Assembly: GCF_019355935.1 (NCBI RefSeq)
Contig: NZ_CP079925.1
Coordinates: 2,480,001-2,544,000 of the forward strand
DNA: 64,000 nt
DNA from: Comamonas sp. Y33R10-2
GTDB lineage: Bacteria > Pseudomonadota > Gammaproteobacteria > Burkholderiales > Burkholderiaceae_C
Direction of reading: 5' to 3'
In this document: piece after piece, positions 35,619-44,754 of the stretch
How positions within the stretch are numbered: position 1 is the stretch's first letter
How the letters are laid out: every line of letters starts with the position of its first letter
Notes under the pieces: generated by a model
The model's input: the letters and a program-made list of their open reading frames with translations, nothing else
Told to the model about the DNA's origin: nothing
Database searches by the model: none
Translations under genes and position numbers: made by a program

Positions 35619-36044
35619 ATGGACACGCCACTTCGTAAGCCGTCGGATACACCCCTGCGCAATGTTCGCACAAACATTGTGCAGTCCATCCGCGCCTATC
35701 GCACCACTGACTTACAAGCCGCCGCAGAGACTTTAGGAGCGCATTTTCTCTATGCCAACTTGGCACACGCGCAGACCAAGGCGGATATTTTTGAGTTGCT
35801 GGCCACCCAATTTTTCCTGCCAGCGCACTTTGGCAAGAATTGGGATGCGCTGTATGACTGCATGACCGATCCCATACACAAATCCGGTCCACAGCCCGGC
35901 TTTGTCGTCGTGCTTGACCAAATCCCCACCACGGCCAAGTTCGACAAAGAAGTGCGCGAGCAATTGCTCGATGTGTTCCGTGACACGGCAGAGTTCTGGG
36001 GCGAGCGAAAAATTAATTTCCGCTGCTTTTACTCATTCCTGTAA
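35619..36044 (+). CDS. Barstar-family ribonuclease inhibitor
   Basis: A cytosolic inhibitor of about 141 residues that would protect the producer from the upstream RNase. The barstar core is clear: LYANLAHAQTKADIFELLATQFFLPAHFGKNWDALYDCM, where the Asp/Trp-Asp region contacts the RNase active site, and VVVLDQIPTTAKFDKEVREQLLDVFRD. An N-terminal extension of about 30 residues precedes it. The start is uncertain: the ATG at 35619 has GGAG directly adjoining, and 35595 is an in-frame alternative. Confidence 0.9.
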   Translation: MDTPLRKPSDTPLRNVRTNIVQSIRAYRTTDLQAAAETLGAHFLYANLAHAQTKADIFELLATQFFLPAHFGKNWDALYDCMTDPIHKSGPQPGFVVVLDQIPTTAKFDKEVREQLLDVFRDTAEFWGERKINFRCFYSFL

Positions 36045-36071
36045 ACCCGTCCTCGGTCTACCAATGAAGAA

Positions 36072-36099
36072 TGCCCGCTCTCATTGCGGGCGTTTTTGT
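36072..36099 (+). terminator. Terminator after barstar
   Basis: GCCCGC (36073-36078) pairs with GCGGGC (36086-36091), followed by GTTTTTGTTT. Confidence 0.85.
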
Positions 36100-36235
36100 T
36101 TCAGCCGCGCGGTTAGCGCCCGTAAAGACTTTTTTGTCACCCTGAAACGTTTTTGAAATTACCAGTTTTCAGTGATTCCCAGTGCACCGGAATTCGGTAA
36201 CAGTTGGATACGTAAATATAAAGATTGATTTCTTC

Positions 36236-36928
36236 ATGCCCGGCCGCTTCCCCATCCCCGTTGAATCCACTCTCCCCAGTCCCTTGATCGTGGTGGAAGA
36301 CGAACCGTTGATTCGCAATCGTCTAGAAAGCATTTTGCGCAGCTTGGGCTATGAAGATGACGCTCTCATTTTTACGGCCAGTCTGGCGCAGGCTCGTGCC
36401 CAGGTGGAAGAGAACCCGGTTGCCATGGCACTCGTCGACTTAGGCCTGCCAGATGGCAACGGCATTGACCTGATTCGCCAATTGCGGGCATCCGACCCCG
36501 GCATGGGCATTCTGGTCATCTCGGCTTGGAGTACTGAGGACGCCATTCTCTCGGCCCTGCGCGCTGGAGCCAATGGTTACGTACTTAAAGAGCGCGACGA
36601 CTTGGAGGTCATGCTCTCCATTCGCAGCGTGCTGCGCGGTGGCGCGCCGATTGATCCGTTTATTGCACGGCGCATCATCACCGAGTTGCAAGCCCCCACC
36701 TCTGCCGAGGCGCAAAAAGACGTGCCCCCTGAAGCAGTGCTGAGTACCCGGGAAATTCAAATTCTCAAGCTGGTGGCCGACGGCATGACTAACCGAGAAA
36801 TTGCCGAATCACTTTTTCTCTCGCGCTATACGGTGGAGTGTCATGTGAAGAACATCTACCGCAAGCTGGCCGTGCCATCACGCACCAAGGCTGTCAGCGA
36901 AGCAAGAGCACGCGGTTTGCTGCACTAA
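36236..36928 (+). CDS. NarL/LuxR-type response regulator (orphan)
   Basis: A 230-residue two-domain regulator. The receiver has acidic EDE (21-23), phosphoacceptor Asp68 (ALVDLGLPDG), Ser96 (VISAW) and Lys118 (YVLKERDD). The LuxR helix-turn-helix (about residues 165-222) has LSTREIQILKLVADGMTNREIAESLFLSRYTVECHVKNIYRKL. No kinase is adjacent; the nearest is the orphan HisKA_3 kinase at 26625, of the class that normally partners NarL-type regulators. Start 36236 is preferred to the GTG at 36182. Confidence 0.92.
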   Translation: MPGRFPIPVESTLPSPLIVVEDEPLIRNRLESILRSLGYEDDALIFTASLAQARAQVEENPVAMALVDLGLPDGNGIDLIRQLRASDPGMGILVISAWSTEDAILSALRAGANGYVLKERDDLEVMLSIRSVLRGGAPIDPFIARRIITELQAPTSAEAQKDVPPEAVLSTREIQILKLVADGMTNREIAESLFLSRYTVECHVKNIYRKLAVPSRTKAVSEARARGLLH

Positions 36929-37000
36929 AGCACCTATCTCTCAGAGAATGTGCTCCTCTGCCTCTGTTCGCTAGTAGGCCATCAAGTGCACGTCCTTCAA

Positions 37001-38131
37001 TTACGAAGCTGCTTTAGGATCGACCTGCGCGATGATGCCGCCGCCCAAGCAGACATCACCGTCATACAGCACCGCCGATTGACCGGGAGTCACCGCCCAT
37101 TGCGCTTCTGGAAAGTCCAGACGGAAGCCATCAGCCGTCGCCTGAGAAATCAGCGCTGGCGAATCAGGCTGGCGGTAACGGGTCTTGGAGCCGTATTGCA
37201 CACCCTCAGCCGGTGCATGGCCTGCCACCCAACTAATTTGGTCAGCCACCAAAGCATGGGACAGCAGCAGCGGATGGTCGTGCCCCTGCACCACACGCAA
37301 AATGTTCTTGTCCATATCCTTGCGAGCGACGAACCACGGCGCATGGTCGCCCGCGCCGCGCTCAGCGCCCTTTTCCTTCACACCGCCAATTCCCAGACCC
37401 GAGCGCTGACCCAGCGTATAGAACGACAGGCCCACATGCTTACCCAGCTTGCGGTTGCGGTCGTCAAGAATCGGACCGGGCTCTTTGCTGATGTAGCGGT
37501 TCAGGAAGTCACGAAATGGGCGCTCACCGATAAAGCAGATACCGGTGGAATCCTTCTTCTTGGCATTGGGCAGGCCAATCTCTTCAGCAATGCGGCGCAC
37601 CTCGGTCTTTTCCAGCTCGCCCACAGGGAACATGGCTTTTGACAGCTGCGCCTGATTCAGGCGGTGCAGAAAGTAGCTCTGGTCCTTGCTGTTATCCAGC
37701 CCTTTGAGCAGCTCAAACAACTGCGTATAGGGGTTCTGGCGCACGCGCGCATAGTGGCCGGTGGCAATCTTCTCTGCGCCCAGTCGCAGGGCGTGGTCTA
37801 GGAAGGCTTTGAACTTGATCTCAGCATTGCACAGCACGTCGGGGTTGGGCGTGCGGCCTGCCTGGTATTCGCGCAGGAACTCGGCGAACACGCGGTCCTT
37901 GTAGTCAGCGGCGAAATTGACATGCTCAATCTCGATGCCGATCACATCGGCCACGGCAGCGGCATCCACAAAGTCGATGTTGGACGAGCAGTACTCGCTG
38001 TCGTCGTCATCTTCCCAGTTCTTCATGAAGATGCCGACCACCTCATGGCCCTGCTTTTTCAAAAGATAGGCAGTCACGGCGGAATCCACACCACCCGACA
38101 AACCAACCACAACACGCTGCTTATTGCTCAT
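37001..38131 (-). CDS. mnmA: tRNA-specific 2-thiouridylase MnmA
   Basis: Thiolates uridine 34 of tRNA for Lys, Glu and Gln in the cytosol, with sulfur relayed from IscS. The 376-residue enzyme has the PP-loop LSGGVDS (11-17) and the two catalytic cysteines Cys101 (DVLCNAE) and Cys199 ([10 protein letters not shown]). Length and motifs are normal. Divergent from a LysR gene, 53 bases apart. Confidence 0.97.
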   Translation of the reverse strand: MSNKQRVVVGLSGGVDSAVTAYLLKKQGHEVVGIFMKNWEDDDDSEYCSSNIDFVDAAAVADVIGIEIEHVNFAADYKDRVFAEFLREYQAGRTPNPDVLCNAEIKFKAFLDHALRLGAEKIATGHYARVRQNPYTQLFELLKGLDNSKDQSYFLHRLNQAQLSKAMFPVGELEKTEVRRIAEEIGLPNAKKKDSTGICFIGERPFRDFLNRYISKEPGPILDDRNRKLGKHVGLSFYTLGQRSGLGIGGVKEKGAERGAGDHAPWFVARKDMDKNILRVVQGHDHPLLLSHALVADQISWVAGHAPAEGVQYGSKTRYRQPDSPALISQATADGFRLDFPEAQWAVTPGQSAVLYDGDVCLGGGIIAQVDPKAAS

Positions 38132-38184
38132 AGGTATGCGATTATCCCAGCGACCGCCAACTGCTGCGAGTGTGAGGATTTGCC

Positions 38185-39120
38185 ATGGAATTGCGCCAGT
38201 TGCGCTACTTTGTACGGATTGTTGAACTCGGCTCTATGAGCCGCGCAGCGCTGGATTTGGACTTGGTGCAGTCAGCACTCAGCCAGCAAATCAGCCGCTT
38301 GGAGTCTGAACTCTGCACCCGGCTGCTGCAGCGCACACCGCGCGGAGTCACCCCCACCGAGGCCGGGCTGGCCTTTTTTCATGAAGCCCAGCTTACGCTG
38401 CGCCATGCCGCACAGGCTATTCACGCCGCTCAGAAGGCAAGGCTGTCGGGCGCTGTCAGCATGGGACTGTCGCCAACCATCGCCAATGTGCTGGGCCTGC
38501 CGCTGATGCGCGCCATGCGCGAGCGCTACCCCGATGTGCGCCTACACATGGTGTCCGCACTTTCAGGTCATTTAACGAGTCTACTCAATGCCAGACAACT
38601 GGATCTAGCTATTCTTTTTGATACGCAATCCGCCCGCCGCTGGAGCGTGATGCAGCTGCTAGAAGAACGACTCTTTCTCATCCAATCTCGCCAGCAACCA
38701 GTGGCGCCGCAAATCGAGCACGAAGTGCCCATCAGCCTGCAGCAGTTGCAGCAAGTGCCGCTCATCCTGCCGTCAGGCAGCCACGGCCTGCGCAGCTCCA
38801 TCATGGCCTCGTTCACCAGCGCGGGTTTTCAGTCGCAGATGGCCATGGAAATCGACTCGCTCACCCTACTGATGGAAGCCGTAGACGCTGGCATGGGTGC
38901 CACCGTCCAGCCTTGGTCAGCTGTCGGCATGTACCGCGACGCCGCCGAGCACTTTCAGTGGTCGCAAATCGCCGACGATTCCGTACGCCGCAAAGCCGCG
39001 TTATGTAGCCTGTCGGACGACGAACTATCCCCAGCAGCTCTGGCCGCCCGCGTGGTGCTAATGGACTGCGCGCGACAGTTGGTGACTTCGGGTGATTGGG
39101 TAGGCGCTACGCTGCTGTAA
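38185..39120 (+). CDS. LysR-family transcriptional regulator
   Basis: A 311-residue regulator. The N-terminal winged helix (residues 1-60) has [40 protein letters not shown], and the rest is the substrate-binding co-inducer domain. The recognition region resembles the Nac/Cbl side of the family, but the regulon cannot be told. It is divergent from mnmA, and LysR proteins often control such a neighbour, though a housekeeping tRNA gene is an unlikely target. Confidence 0.92.
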   Translation: MELRQLRYFVRIVELGSMSRAALDLDLVQSALSQQISRLESELCTRLLQRTPRGVTPTEAGLAFFHEAQLTLRHAAQAIHAAQKARLSGAVSMGLSPTIANVLGLPLMRAMRERYPDVRLHMVSALSGHLTSLLNARQLDLAILFDTQSARRWSVMQLLEERLFLIQSRQQPVAPQIEHEVPISLQQLQQVPLILPSGSHGLRSSIMASFTSAGFQSQMAMEIDSLTLLMEAVDAGMGATVQPWSAVGMYRDAAEHFQWSQIADDSVRRKAALCSLSDDELSPAALAARVVLMDCARQLVTSGDWVGATLL

Positions 39121-39397
39121 TGCTGCGCGGCAAGGGTCAGTCCATCGCGTACTTATCGGAGTTGAGCAAGCCGTCTACTTTTGATGCAAAAGTCGGCATG
39201 TATCCTGCTTGCAAATGCACTGTTGATAAATTCAATCAGAAGTCGCCATCCCATGTATTTCGTGCCATAAGATGCGACATGCGGTAGAGAATCACAGTCG
39301 TTACGATTGGTGACTTTGCGTCCAATCGCACGTACAGTGTGAACAATACAGTTAGTAGAGCCAAGTTGAACTTGGCGTTTCCTCAGGAGCTTCGTGC

Positions 39398-40114
39398 ATG
39401 CCAACCTTGGTCATCTCAATCGATGGTGCTGTTATCAAAGAAGCGAAGCTCACCAAGGAGCGTACGACTCTAGGCCGTCGTCCTTACAACGACATCGTGA
39501 TCGAAAATCTGGCCGTCAGCGGCGAGCATGCGGTGATCGTTCTCTCTGGCGGCAAAGTCAGCATCGAAGACCTGCGCAGCACCAATGGCACCTACGTGAA
39601 CGGTCGCGCTATTCAGAAGCAACAATTGCTCAATGGCGACTTACTGGACATCGGCCGCTACAAAATTCGCTTTCTAGATAGCACCGCTGAGGGTGCAGAC
39701 ACACCGGCCGTAGCTGCCATTAATAAGGTGCTGGCTCATATTTCTGAAGAAGCCGACAGTGACTACGCCAAACTGGCCACGCCTTCAGGATTTGGCGAGA
39801 TTTCCAGCTTTGCCTCCACCATTCAGGGCTCCCTTTCTGCGCTCCCAGAACGCCATGCCGTCATTCGCATGCTCAGCGGTAGCCTGCAAGGCAAGGAAGT
39901 TCCACTGTTTAAGGTAGTTACCACCTTGGGCAAGCCAGGTGTAGCCATCGCCTCCATCACCCAAAAGCCACACGGCTTTGTGCTGACTCAGCTTGAAGGT
40001 GCGAGTGAAGACCTGAAACTCAATGGCCAGGTGGTCGGCCCGCTGTCTGTACCGCTGCTCAATGGCGATACGGTGGACTTAGCAGGCAGCTCCATGCGCT
40101 TTGTAGTGGAATAA
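39398..40114 (+). CDS. FHA-domain protein
   Basis: A 238-residue cytosolic protein. The first FHA domain (about residues 15-90) has TTLGRRPYNDIVIENLAVSGEHAVI and STNGTYVNGR, the phosphothreonine-binding residues. A second, diverged FHA-like domain occupies about residues 150-238 (VTTLGKPGVAIASITQKPHGFVL, LNGDTVDLAGSSMRFV). FHA proteins assemble signalling or secretion complexes by binding phosphothreonine. It sits before pilA but has its own upstream region; no Ser/Thr kinase is in the window. Confidence 0.9.
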   Translation: MPTLVISIDGAVIKEAKLTKERTTLGRRPYNDIVIENLAVSGEHAVIVLSGGKVSIEDLRSTNGTYVNGRAIQKQQLLNGDLLDIGRYKIRFLDSTAEGADTPAVAAINKVLAHISEEADSDYAKLATPSGFGEISSFASTIQGSLSALPERHAVIRMLSGSLQGKEVPLFKVVTTLGKPGVAIASITQKPHGFVLTQLEGASEDLKLNGQVVGPLSVPLLNGDTVDLAGSSMRFVVE

Positions 40115-40120
40115 GAATCT

Positions 40121-40210
40121 CTGACATTTGAGCTGACAAATTTGTCATCTTTTCTGACAGATGCGCCAAAAATGTTCTCCCACTGTCAGCAGATGTAGCA
40201 AAACATGTCA
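40121..40210 (+). promoter_or_regulatory. Array of TGTCA/TGACA sites upstream of pilA (candidate PilR enhancer)
   Basis: Six pentamers lie within 90 bases: TGACA at 40122, 40134 and 40155, TGTCA at 40143, 40184 and 40206. Two form the perfect 14-bp palindrome TGACAAATTTGTCA (40134-40147). They begin right after the FHA gene stop and end about 30 bases before the sigma-54 promoter. TGTC repeats are the known recognition element of the NtrC-class activator PilR in Pseudomonas pilA promoters, so this is the likely activator site. Confidence 0.65.
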
Positions 40211-40240
40211 TCTTTGCAAGCCTGCCGTTAGCTCAAAAGT

Positions 40241-40257
40241 TGGCACGTTGATTGCTA
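40241..40257 (+). promoter_or_regulatory. Sigma-54 promoter of pilA
   Basis: TGGCACG-TTGAT-TGCTA matches the sigma-54 consensus: the -24 GG (40242-40243) and the -12 GC (40254-40255) are separated by exactly 10 bases. Transcription would begin about 12 bases downstream of the GC, leaving a leader of roughly 25 bases to the pilA ATG. Confidence 0.85.
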
Positions 40258-40291
40258 ATATAGAAATACTTAACCAACCTAGGAGTCTTTT

Positions 40292-40774
40292 ATGAAGCGT
40301 TCTATCCAAAAGGGTTTTACCCTGATCGAACTGATGATCGTTGTGGCGATTATCGGTATTCTGGCTGCCGTGGCTCTGCCTGCTTATCAGGATTACACAG
40401 TGCGGGCAAAGCTGTCAGAAGCAATTCTGGCTGGCTCCACTTGCCGTACTGCTGTGACTGAGGTATATCAAACTTCTTCTTCATTGCCTGCAGCCAATGC
40501 ATGGGGTTGTGAAGTTGGTAGTGCAACTGGTACTGGAGCAACAAAGTATGTGCAATCTGTGACAACTAGTGCAGCTGGCGTTATCACTATTTTGGCTACT
40601 AATGATGCTTCGTTGAAAGCCGCTGCTGGCAAGTCGATCGTGATGACCCCACTGCTGGCAAGCGGTACTGCTGTGGCGGCAGTGGGCGATCCCATTGCTT
40701 CTTGGAAATGTGGTCCTTTGGCTGCTGATGCAACTACCCTGACGAAATATTTGCCAGCATCTTGCCGCGGATAA
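40292..40774 (+). CDS. pilA: Type IV pilin major subunit
   Basis: A 160-residue prepilin. The leader MKRSIQKG is cut before Phe9 by the prepilin peptidase; [29 protein letters not shown] with Glu13 (Glu5 of the mature form) is the conserved assembly helix. Cysteines at 51 and 73 and a C-terminal pair around SWKCGPL...ASCRG would form disulfide loops. The Ser/Thr/Ala-rich stretch between about residues 60 and 100 offers O-glycosylation sites. It is under a sigma-54 promoter and is followed by a terminator and a ligase-like gene. Confidence 0.96.
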   Translation: MKRSIQKGFTLIELMIVVAIIGILAAVALPAYQDYTVRAKLSEAILAGSTCRTAVTEVYQTSSSLPAANAWGCEVGSATGTGATKYVQSVTTSAAGVITILATNDASLKAAAGKSIVMTPLLASGTAVAAVGDPIASWKCGPLAADATTLTKYLPASCRG

Positions 40775-40806
40775 TTTTTATGGCTCTCTAAGTAGGGCTA
40801 TATAAA

Positions 40807-40840
40807 GAAAAAAAGAGCGTCTATGACGCTCTTTTTTTTT
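40807..40840 (+). terminator. Terminator between pilA and the ligase gene
   Basis: AAAAGAGCGTC (40811-40821) pairs perfectly with GACGCTCTTTT (40825-40835) and is followed by five more T. It would give abundant pilA mRNA and weak read-through into the next gene. Confidence 0.9.
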
Positions 40841-40849
40841 GAGAATGCT

Positions 40850-42517
40850 ATGAGAAAAAATTTAAATATATACGCATTTTATGCGTTGCTCGCGATTTCT
40901 TGGCTTGTTTCAAATCACTATTTCCCATGGTTGGCATTCCATTCAGATTGGGTTGCCTGCGCAGCAGTAGTAATTTCTTTTGTAATTTTATTAAATAGAG
41001 GCCAAGTTGAAGTCCCTTTTATTTCAATAATTTTTCTTGCTGTTTCAATTATTCCTATTTTTCAATATTATTTTGGATTAATTTATTTTAAAGGAGATGC
41101 CATAGTAGTTTTTTTATATATTTTTTTAGCAGCTTTGGCTGCATGTATAGGTTTTAATTTTTTGGGAGGAAAGGATGAAGTATATAAATATTTTGCAGTT
41201 TTCGTACTGATCGCGGGATTGATATCTATGTGGGTGGCCCTAGGACAGTGGCTCTCCGTCGATTCTTTGGGACTATTTTCAGTTCATGTGCCATTTAATG
41301 GACGTGTATATGCAAATTTTGCACAGCCAAATCAATTTGCTACTTTTATAATGTTGAATTTTTGTGGAATATTTTATCTTTACTATAAACGCGATATAGG
41401 AACATCTATAACAGTAGTATTGTTGATTTTTTTTGCATGGGGGTTAGCACTTGCGCAATCTAGGGCTGGTTTTTTAGAATTGATAGTTTTTTTTATATTA
41501 GGTCTTGTTTTTTACAACAATAATAAAAGGCTTATATATTTTTTTATTGCATCGCTAATTATATTTCTTGCAATATGGTATATTTTTCTACCAATTACAA
41601 GTGATTTTCTTGAATTTTCCGAGTTAAGAAAAGATAAAGCATCAATAGGCACTCGCTATATTCACTGGCAAACAGCGATCAGTGCTATTTTTATGGCGCC
41701 GTGGTTTGGTTATGGATGGAATCAAGTTTCAGTTGCATTGGCAAAAACTGTAACCAATTACCCTTCAACACACGAATTTATTGAACACACTCATAATTTA
41801 ATTCTTGATGTCATAATATGGAATGGAATACCGATTTCGTTATTATTATTTGCCATTATTATAAAATGGCTTTGTAAATTTGTTTTTTTTAAAACAGATA
41901 TATTTGATAAGTTTGTGGTTCTATTTCTTAGTTGCTTTCTCGTGCATTCAATGCTGGAATTTCCACTTGAGTATGCCTATTTTTTAATGCCATTTAGCTT
42001 TCTTCTTGGATCAATAGAGAAAAAAAAGAGTGATGCAAAATATTTTAAGATCAACAACGTATTTGTCAGAAAGTTAATTGCTCCGAGCATTTTATTAAGC
42101 TGTTTAATATGGGTTGGTTACGACTATTTAAATGTTGAAAGCAATGTGCAAAATCTTCGACTTGAAGATCGTGGTTTGGTTATTGATGCGAATGACAAAA
42201 ATGTGAATAATATCAAATTATTTGACCAACAGAAAAACTACATATTATTTGCAAGAACGACAGCCAAAGAGAATATGTCTGAAGAACAATTGGAATGGAT
42301 GAGGAAAATTTCTGAAAGATATGGACATGCACCAGCTTTATTTCGCTATGCACTTGCTGCGGGGCTAAATAATAGACCGCAAGATGCAACTAATTCCTTA
42401 ATTAGAATATGCAAAACATCTAGCTCTTTTAATTGCAGCGATTCAGAAAATAATTGGAATAATTTAAGGTTGAAGTATGACCATTTACCTAATTACCCTT
42501 CTATAGCAAAAAACTAA
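40850..42517 (+). CDS. PglL/O-antigen-ligase-family membrane oligosaccharyltransferase-like protein
   Basis: A 555-residue protein with about a dozen membrane helices and a soluble C-terminal part from about residue 420. FAQPNQFATF (157-166), QSRAGFLEL (203-211), GYGWNQVS and IEHTHNLILDVIIWNGIP (311-328) are the Wzy_C/PglL motifs; the His and Asn region is catalytic in ligases. Such enzymes transfer lipid-linked glycans to protein or lipid A; next to pilA a pilin O-oligosaccharyltransferase is likely. It is strikingly A/T-rich next to a G/C-rich pilA, which points to transfer. Start 40850 is preferred to 40823, which lies in the terminator. Confidence 0.85.
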   Translation: MRKNLNIYAFYALLAISWLVSNHYFPWLAFHSDWVACAAVVISFVILLNRGQVEVPFISIIFLAVSIIPIFQYYFGLIYFKGDAIVVFLYIFLAALAACIGFNFLGGKDEVYKYFAVFVLIAGLISMWVALGQWLSVDSLGLFSVHVPFNGRVYANFAQPNQFATFIMLNFCGIFYLYYKRDIGTSITVVLLIFFAWGLALAQSRAGFLELIVFFILGLVFYNNNKRLIYFFIASLIIFLAIWYIFLPITSDFLEFSELRKDKASIGTRYIHWQTAISAIFMAPWFGYGWNQVSVALAKTVTNYPSTHEFIEHTHNLILDVIIWNGIPISLLLFAIIIKWLCKFVFFKTDIFDKFVVLFLSCFLVHSMLEFPLEYAYFLMPFSFLLGSIEKKKSDAKYFKINNVFVRKLIAPSILLSCLIWVGYDYLNVESNVQNLRLEDRGLVIDANDKNVNNIKLFDQQKNYILFARTTAKENMSEEQLEWMRKISERYGHAPALFRYALAAGLNNRPQDATNSLIRICKTSSSFNCSDSENNWNNLRLKYDHLPNYPSIAKN

Positions 42518-42574
42518 AAAGAATGGTTTAGGGCACCTTAACCTTGAAAATTTCAACTATCAGTCGCGACCTCC

Positions 42575-43000
42575 AATAACGTGAGTGATTCCGCAGTGGT
42601 ACCTAATTTGCTTATGCAGTTGCCTGAGAATGAAGTGCTAGAGATTTCTAAGGGGCGATGGCGCTTATGACACACAGCCAGCCTATGACGCTGTGATGCG
42701 CTGAGGAGCTACCCCAATTATTCAGCCTCGTGAAAATGCCCAAATACACAAAGGAACTGCCCTAACCGTCTGCATGCTGCAATCGCTGCATGCAGACGGT
42801 TAGGGCAAAATATTTGGAAACGCTGGAGTGGCTAACTCCGGCGAAGTTTGGTGGAAACCAAAATAAACTGCATCAAGCGATTGGGTGAACGCGTGATGTA
42901 CTGTACCTTTGAGGGCCAAGTCAATGAACTGCATATTCGGGCGGCCATATTGAATCGATTCACTGAACTGGGCCATCCTCAGACGGTAGGTGTGGCATAG
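42575..43000 (+). pseudogene. Decayed IS5-family transposase fragment
   Basis: No open frame, but the translation in two frames gives IS5/IS903-type pieces: NNVSDSAVVPNLLMQLPENE, then after a 1-base shift GDGAYDTQPAYDAV with the catalytic-type Asp, a stop, GATPIIQPRENAQ, and at the end SLVETK, CIKRLGERVMYCTFEGQV and LNRFTELGHPQTVGVA before TAG. At least one frameshift, two stops and a replaced segment show it is dead. The N-terminal third is missing. GGATTTGTGCAACAGCTCC at 43036-43054 looks like the right end of the element. Confidence 0.8.
42758..42807. repeat. Perfect 20-10-20 inverted repeat inside the dead transposase
   Basis: TGCCCTAACCGTCTGCATGC (42758-42777) and its exact complement (42788-42807) flank a 10-base loop. 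It replaces about 25 codons of the transposase. An IS-end junction, a nested mini-element or a recombination scar are possible origins. Confidence 0.8.
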
Positions 43001-43160
43001 CCACGGCTAGGGTTTGGGATAACTCGCCTCAAACTGGATTTGTGCAACAGCTCCAGAATTAATCTGACAACCCGCCCAGTCGAAACTGGGAGCAGCTGTC
43101 AGATCAGATCGGAGCTTCTACACTTTATGCAGACAATCCCTTACAGTTGCTCTCGCAAGA

Positions 43161-43185
43161 AAAGCTTGTTTTCGTTACAAGCTTT
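43161..43185 (-). terminator. Terminator after moaC
   Basis: AAAGCTTGT (43161-43169) and ACAAGCTTT (43177-43185) form a perfect 9-bp stem; the leftward tail is TTTTCTTGC. Confidence 0.75.
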
Positions 43186-43212
43186 ATCTAATAGGGCTTA
43201 CACAATCCCCTT

Positions 43213-43686
43213 TTAAGCCGTCCAACTGCTCGACCTGCCTCCCTTTTTCTCCAGCACCCGCACCCCCTCCATCACCATCCCCTTATCCACAGCCTTGCAC
43301 ATATCGTAAATAGTCAATAAACCGACTTGCACGGCAGTCAAGGCTTCCATTTCCACACCGGTCTGGCCTTTTAATTCGACGGTGGCAGTGCAGAGTACGG
43401 AGTTGGATTCGGGCAGCAGTTCAAACTCCACAGCCACGCGGGTCAGGGCCAGAGGGTGGCACAAGGGAATAAGGTCGCTGGTCTTTTTGGCGGCCATGAT
43501 GGCGGCGATGCGGGCGACGCCAAGTACGTCGCCTTTTTTAGCGGTACCGGCCTGCACAATGGCCAGCGTTTCGGGCTTCATGGTGATGCGGCCTTCTGCG
43601 ACTGCGATGCGGTGGGTGGTTGGCTTGTCGCCAACGTCCACCATATGGGCTTGGCCTTGGGCGTCGAAGTGGGTGAGAGAGGACAT
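43213..43686 (-). CDS. moaC: Cyclic pyranopterin monophosphate synthase, MoaC
   Basis: Second step of molybdenum cofactor synthesis; converts the MoaA product to cPMP. The 157-residue protein has the family core [49 protein letters not shown] with the conserved active-site residues. Normal length. An isolated gene here with an IS remnant downstream; no other moa gene is near. Confidence 0.96.
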   Translation of the reverse strand: MSSLTHFDAQGQAHMVDVGDKPTTHRIAVAEGRITMKPETLAIVQAGTAKKGDVLGVARIAAIMAAKKTSDLIPLCHPLALTRVAVEFELLPESNSVLCTATVELKGQTGVEMEALTAVQVGLLTIYDMCKAVDKGMVMEGVRVLEKKGGRSSSWTA

Positions 43687-43878
43687 GGTCTGTGCTTTCC
43701 TTCAGCCTCGCCTGTGTGCAGACTCGGCTGATTAGTAGAGGGCTGGAGAGGGCCGCTGGCAGCTTTACCTGTGTGTAACAGGCTGAAATGCCGCCGCTGA
43801 CATCAATCAGGGCATCATAGTGGGGTGTTGAACTGCTAGCAGCTCAGGGGGCTGAATGCTGGCCATGCCGTGATTGCC

Positions 43879-44754
43879 ATGCCATTTTTGATGCAAAAAC
43901 TGCCTAAAGTCCATACGCTAAAAGCACTGACAGCTTCTTTTTTAATAGCAGCCCAGTTCTTATCTCCATTGATGTCTTCTGCGCATGCGGTGGGTTTGCC
44001 GACCTTGGGCGATGGCGCATCTTCGCTGACTACCGGCGATGAGCGCCGGCTGGGTGACTCTATTGCCAAGCAGCTTTACCGGGACCCGGACTATCTGGAT
44101 GACCCGGTACTGCAGGAGTATGTCGAAGCGATGTGGCTGCATTTGCAAGATGCAGCGCGCAAAAATGGTGAGCTGTCGCCTGAACTGCAAGAGCGCTTTG
44201 CCTGGACGCTGGTTCTGGGCAAAGACCGCCAGGTCAATGCGTTTGCCTTGCCCGGTGGGTACATGGGTGTGTATTTGGGACTGATTAGCGTCGTCAGCAG
44301 TGGCGATGAGCTGGCATCGGTGATCGCCCATGAAACCAGTCACATCACCCAGCGGCACATTGCTCGCATGATGGCGCAGCAGGGCAAGCAGACACCGTTA
44401 ATGCTCGCGTCCATGCTTCTGGGCGCTTTGGCAGCGACGCGCAGCCCTGATGCGGCGATGGCCATCATGATGGGTGGGCCGGCCGCCATGATGCAAAACC
44501 AGCTCAATTTCTCGCGCGCTATGGAAAGTGAGGCTGACCGCATGGGCTACAGCCTCATGGCTCCCGCTGGCTTTGCGCCTCAAGGTTTTGTGAGCATGTT
44601 TGGCAAGCTGCAGCAGGCGAGCCGTTTGAATGACAACGGCAGCTGGCCTTATTTGCGCAGCCACCCGCTGACCACACAGCGTATTGCGGATATGGATGCA
44701 CGCATTCCCCCGGCAAACGTGCTGCCGATCCGAAACCGACACTGGAGCATGTGA
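43879..44754 (+). CDS. M48 metalloprotease (BepA-like), N-terminal part of a frameshifted gene
   Basis: Periplasmic zinc metalloprotease domain. A signal peptide (ending SSAHA, residues 33-37) is followed by LGDSIAKQLYRDPDYLDDPVLQEYV and the zinc site HETSH (151-155) with the third ligand in ESEADRMGY. BepA-type proteases maintain outer-membrane proteins and carry a C-terminal TPR domain. Here the frame ends at 44754, 15 codons after leaving the family sequence; the TPR half continues from 44751 in another frame. Adding one C to the CCCCC run at 44707-44711 joins them. Start may also be the GTG at 43870. Confidence 0.88.
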   Translation: MPFLMQKLPKVHTLKALTASFLIAAQFLSPLMSSAHAVGLPTLGDGASSLTTGDERRLGDSIAKQLYRDPDYLDDPVLQEYVEAMWLHLQDAARKNGELSPELQERFAWTLVLGKDRQVNAFALPGGYMGVYLGLISVVSSGDELASVIAHETSHITQRHIARMMAQQGKQTPLMLASMLLGALAATRSPDAAMAIMMGGPAAMMQNQLNFSRAMESEADRMGYSLMAPAGFAPQGFVSMFGKLQQASRLNDNGSWPYLRSHPLTTQRIADMDARIPPANVLPIRNRHWSM

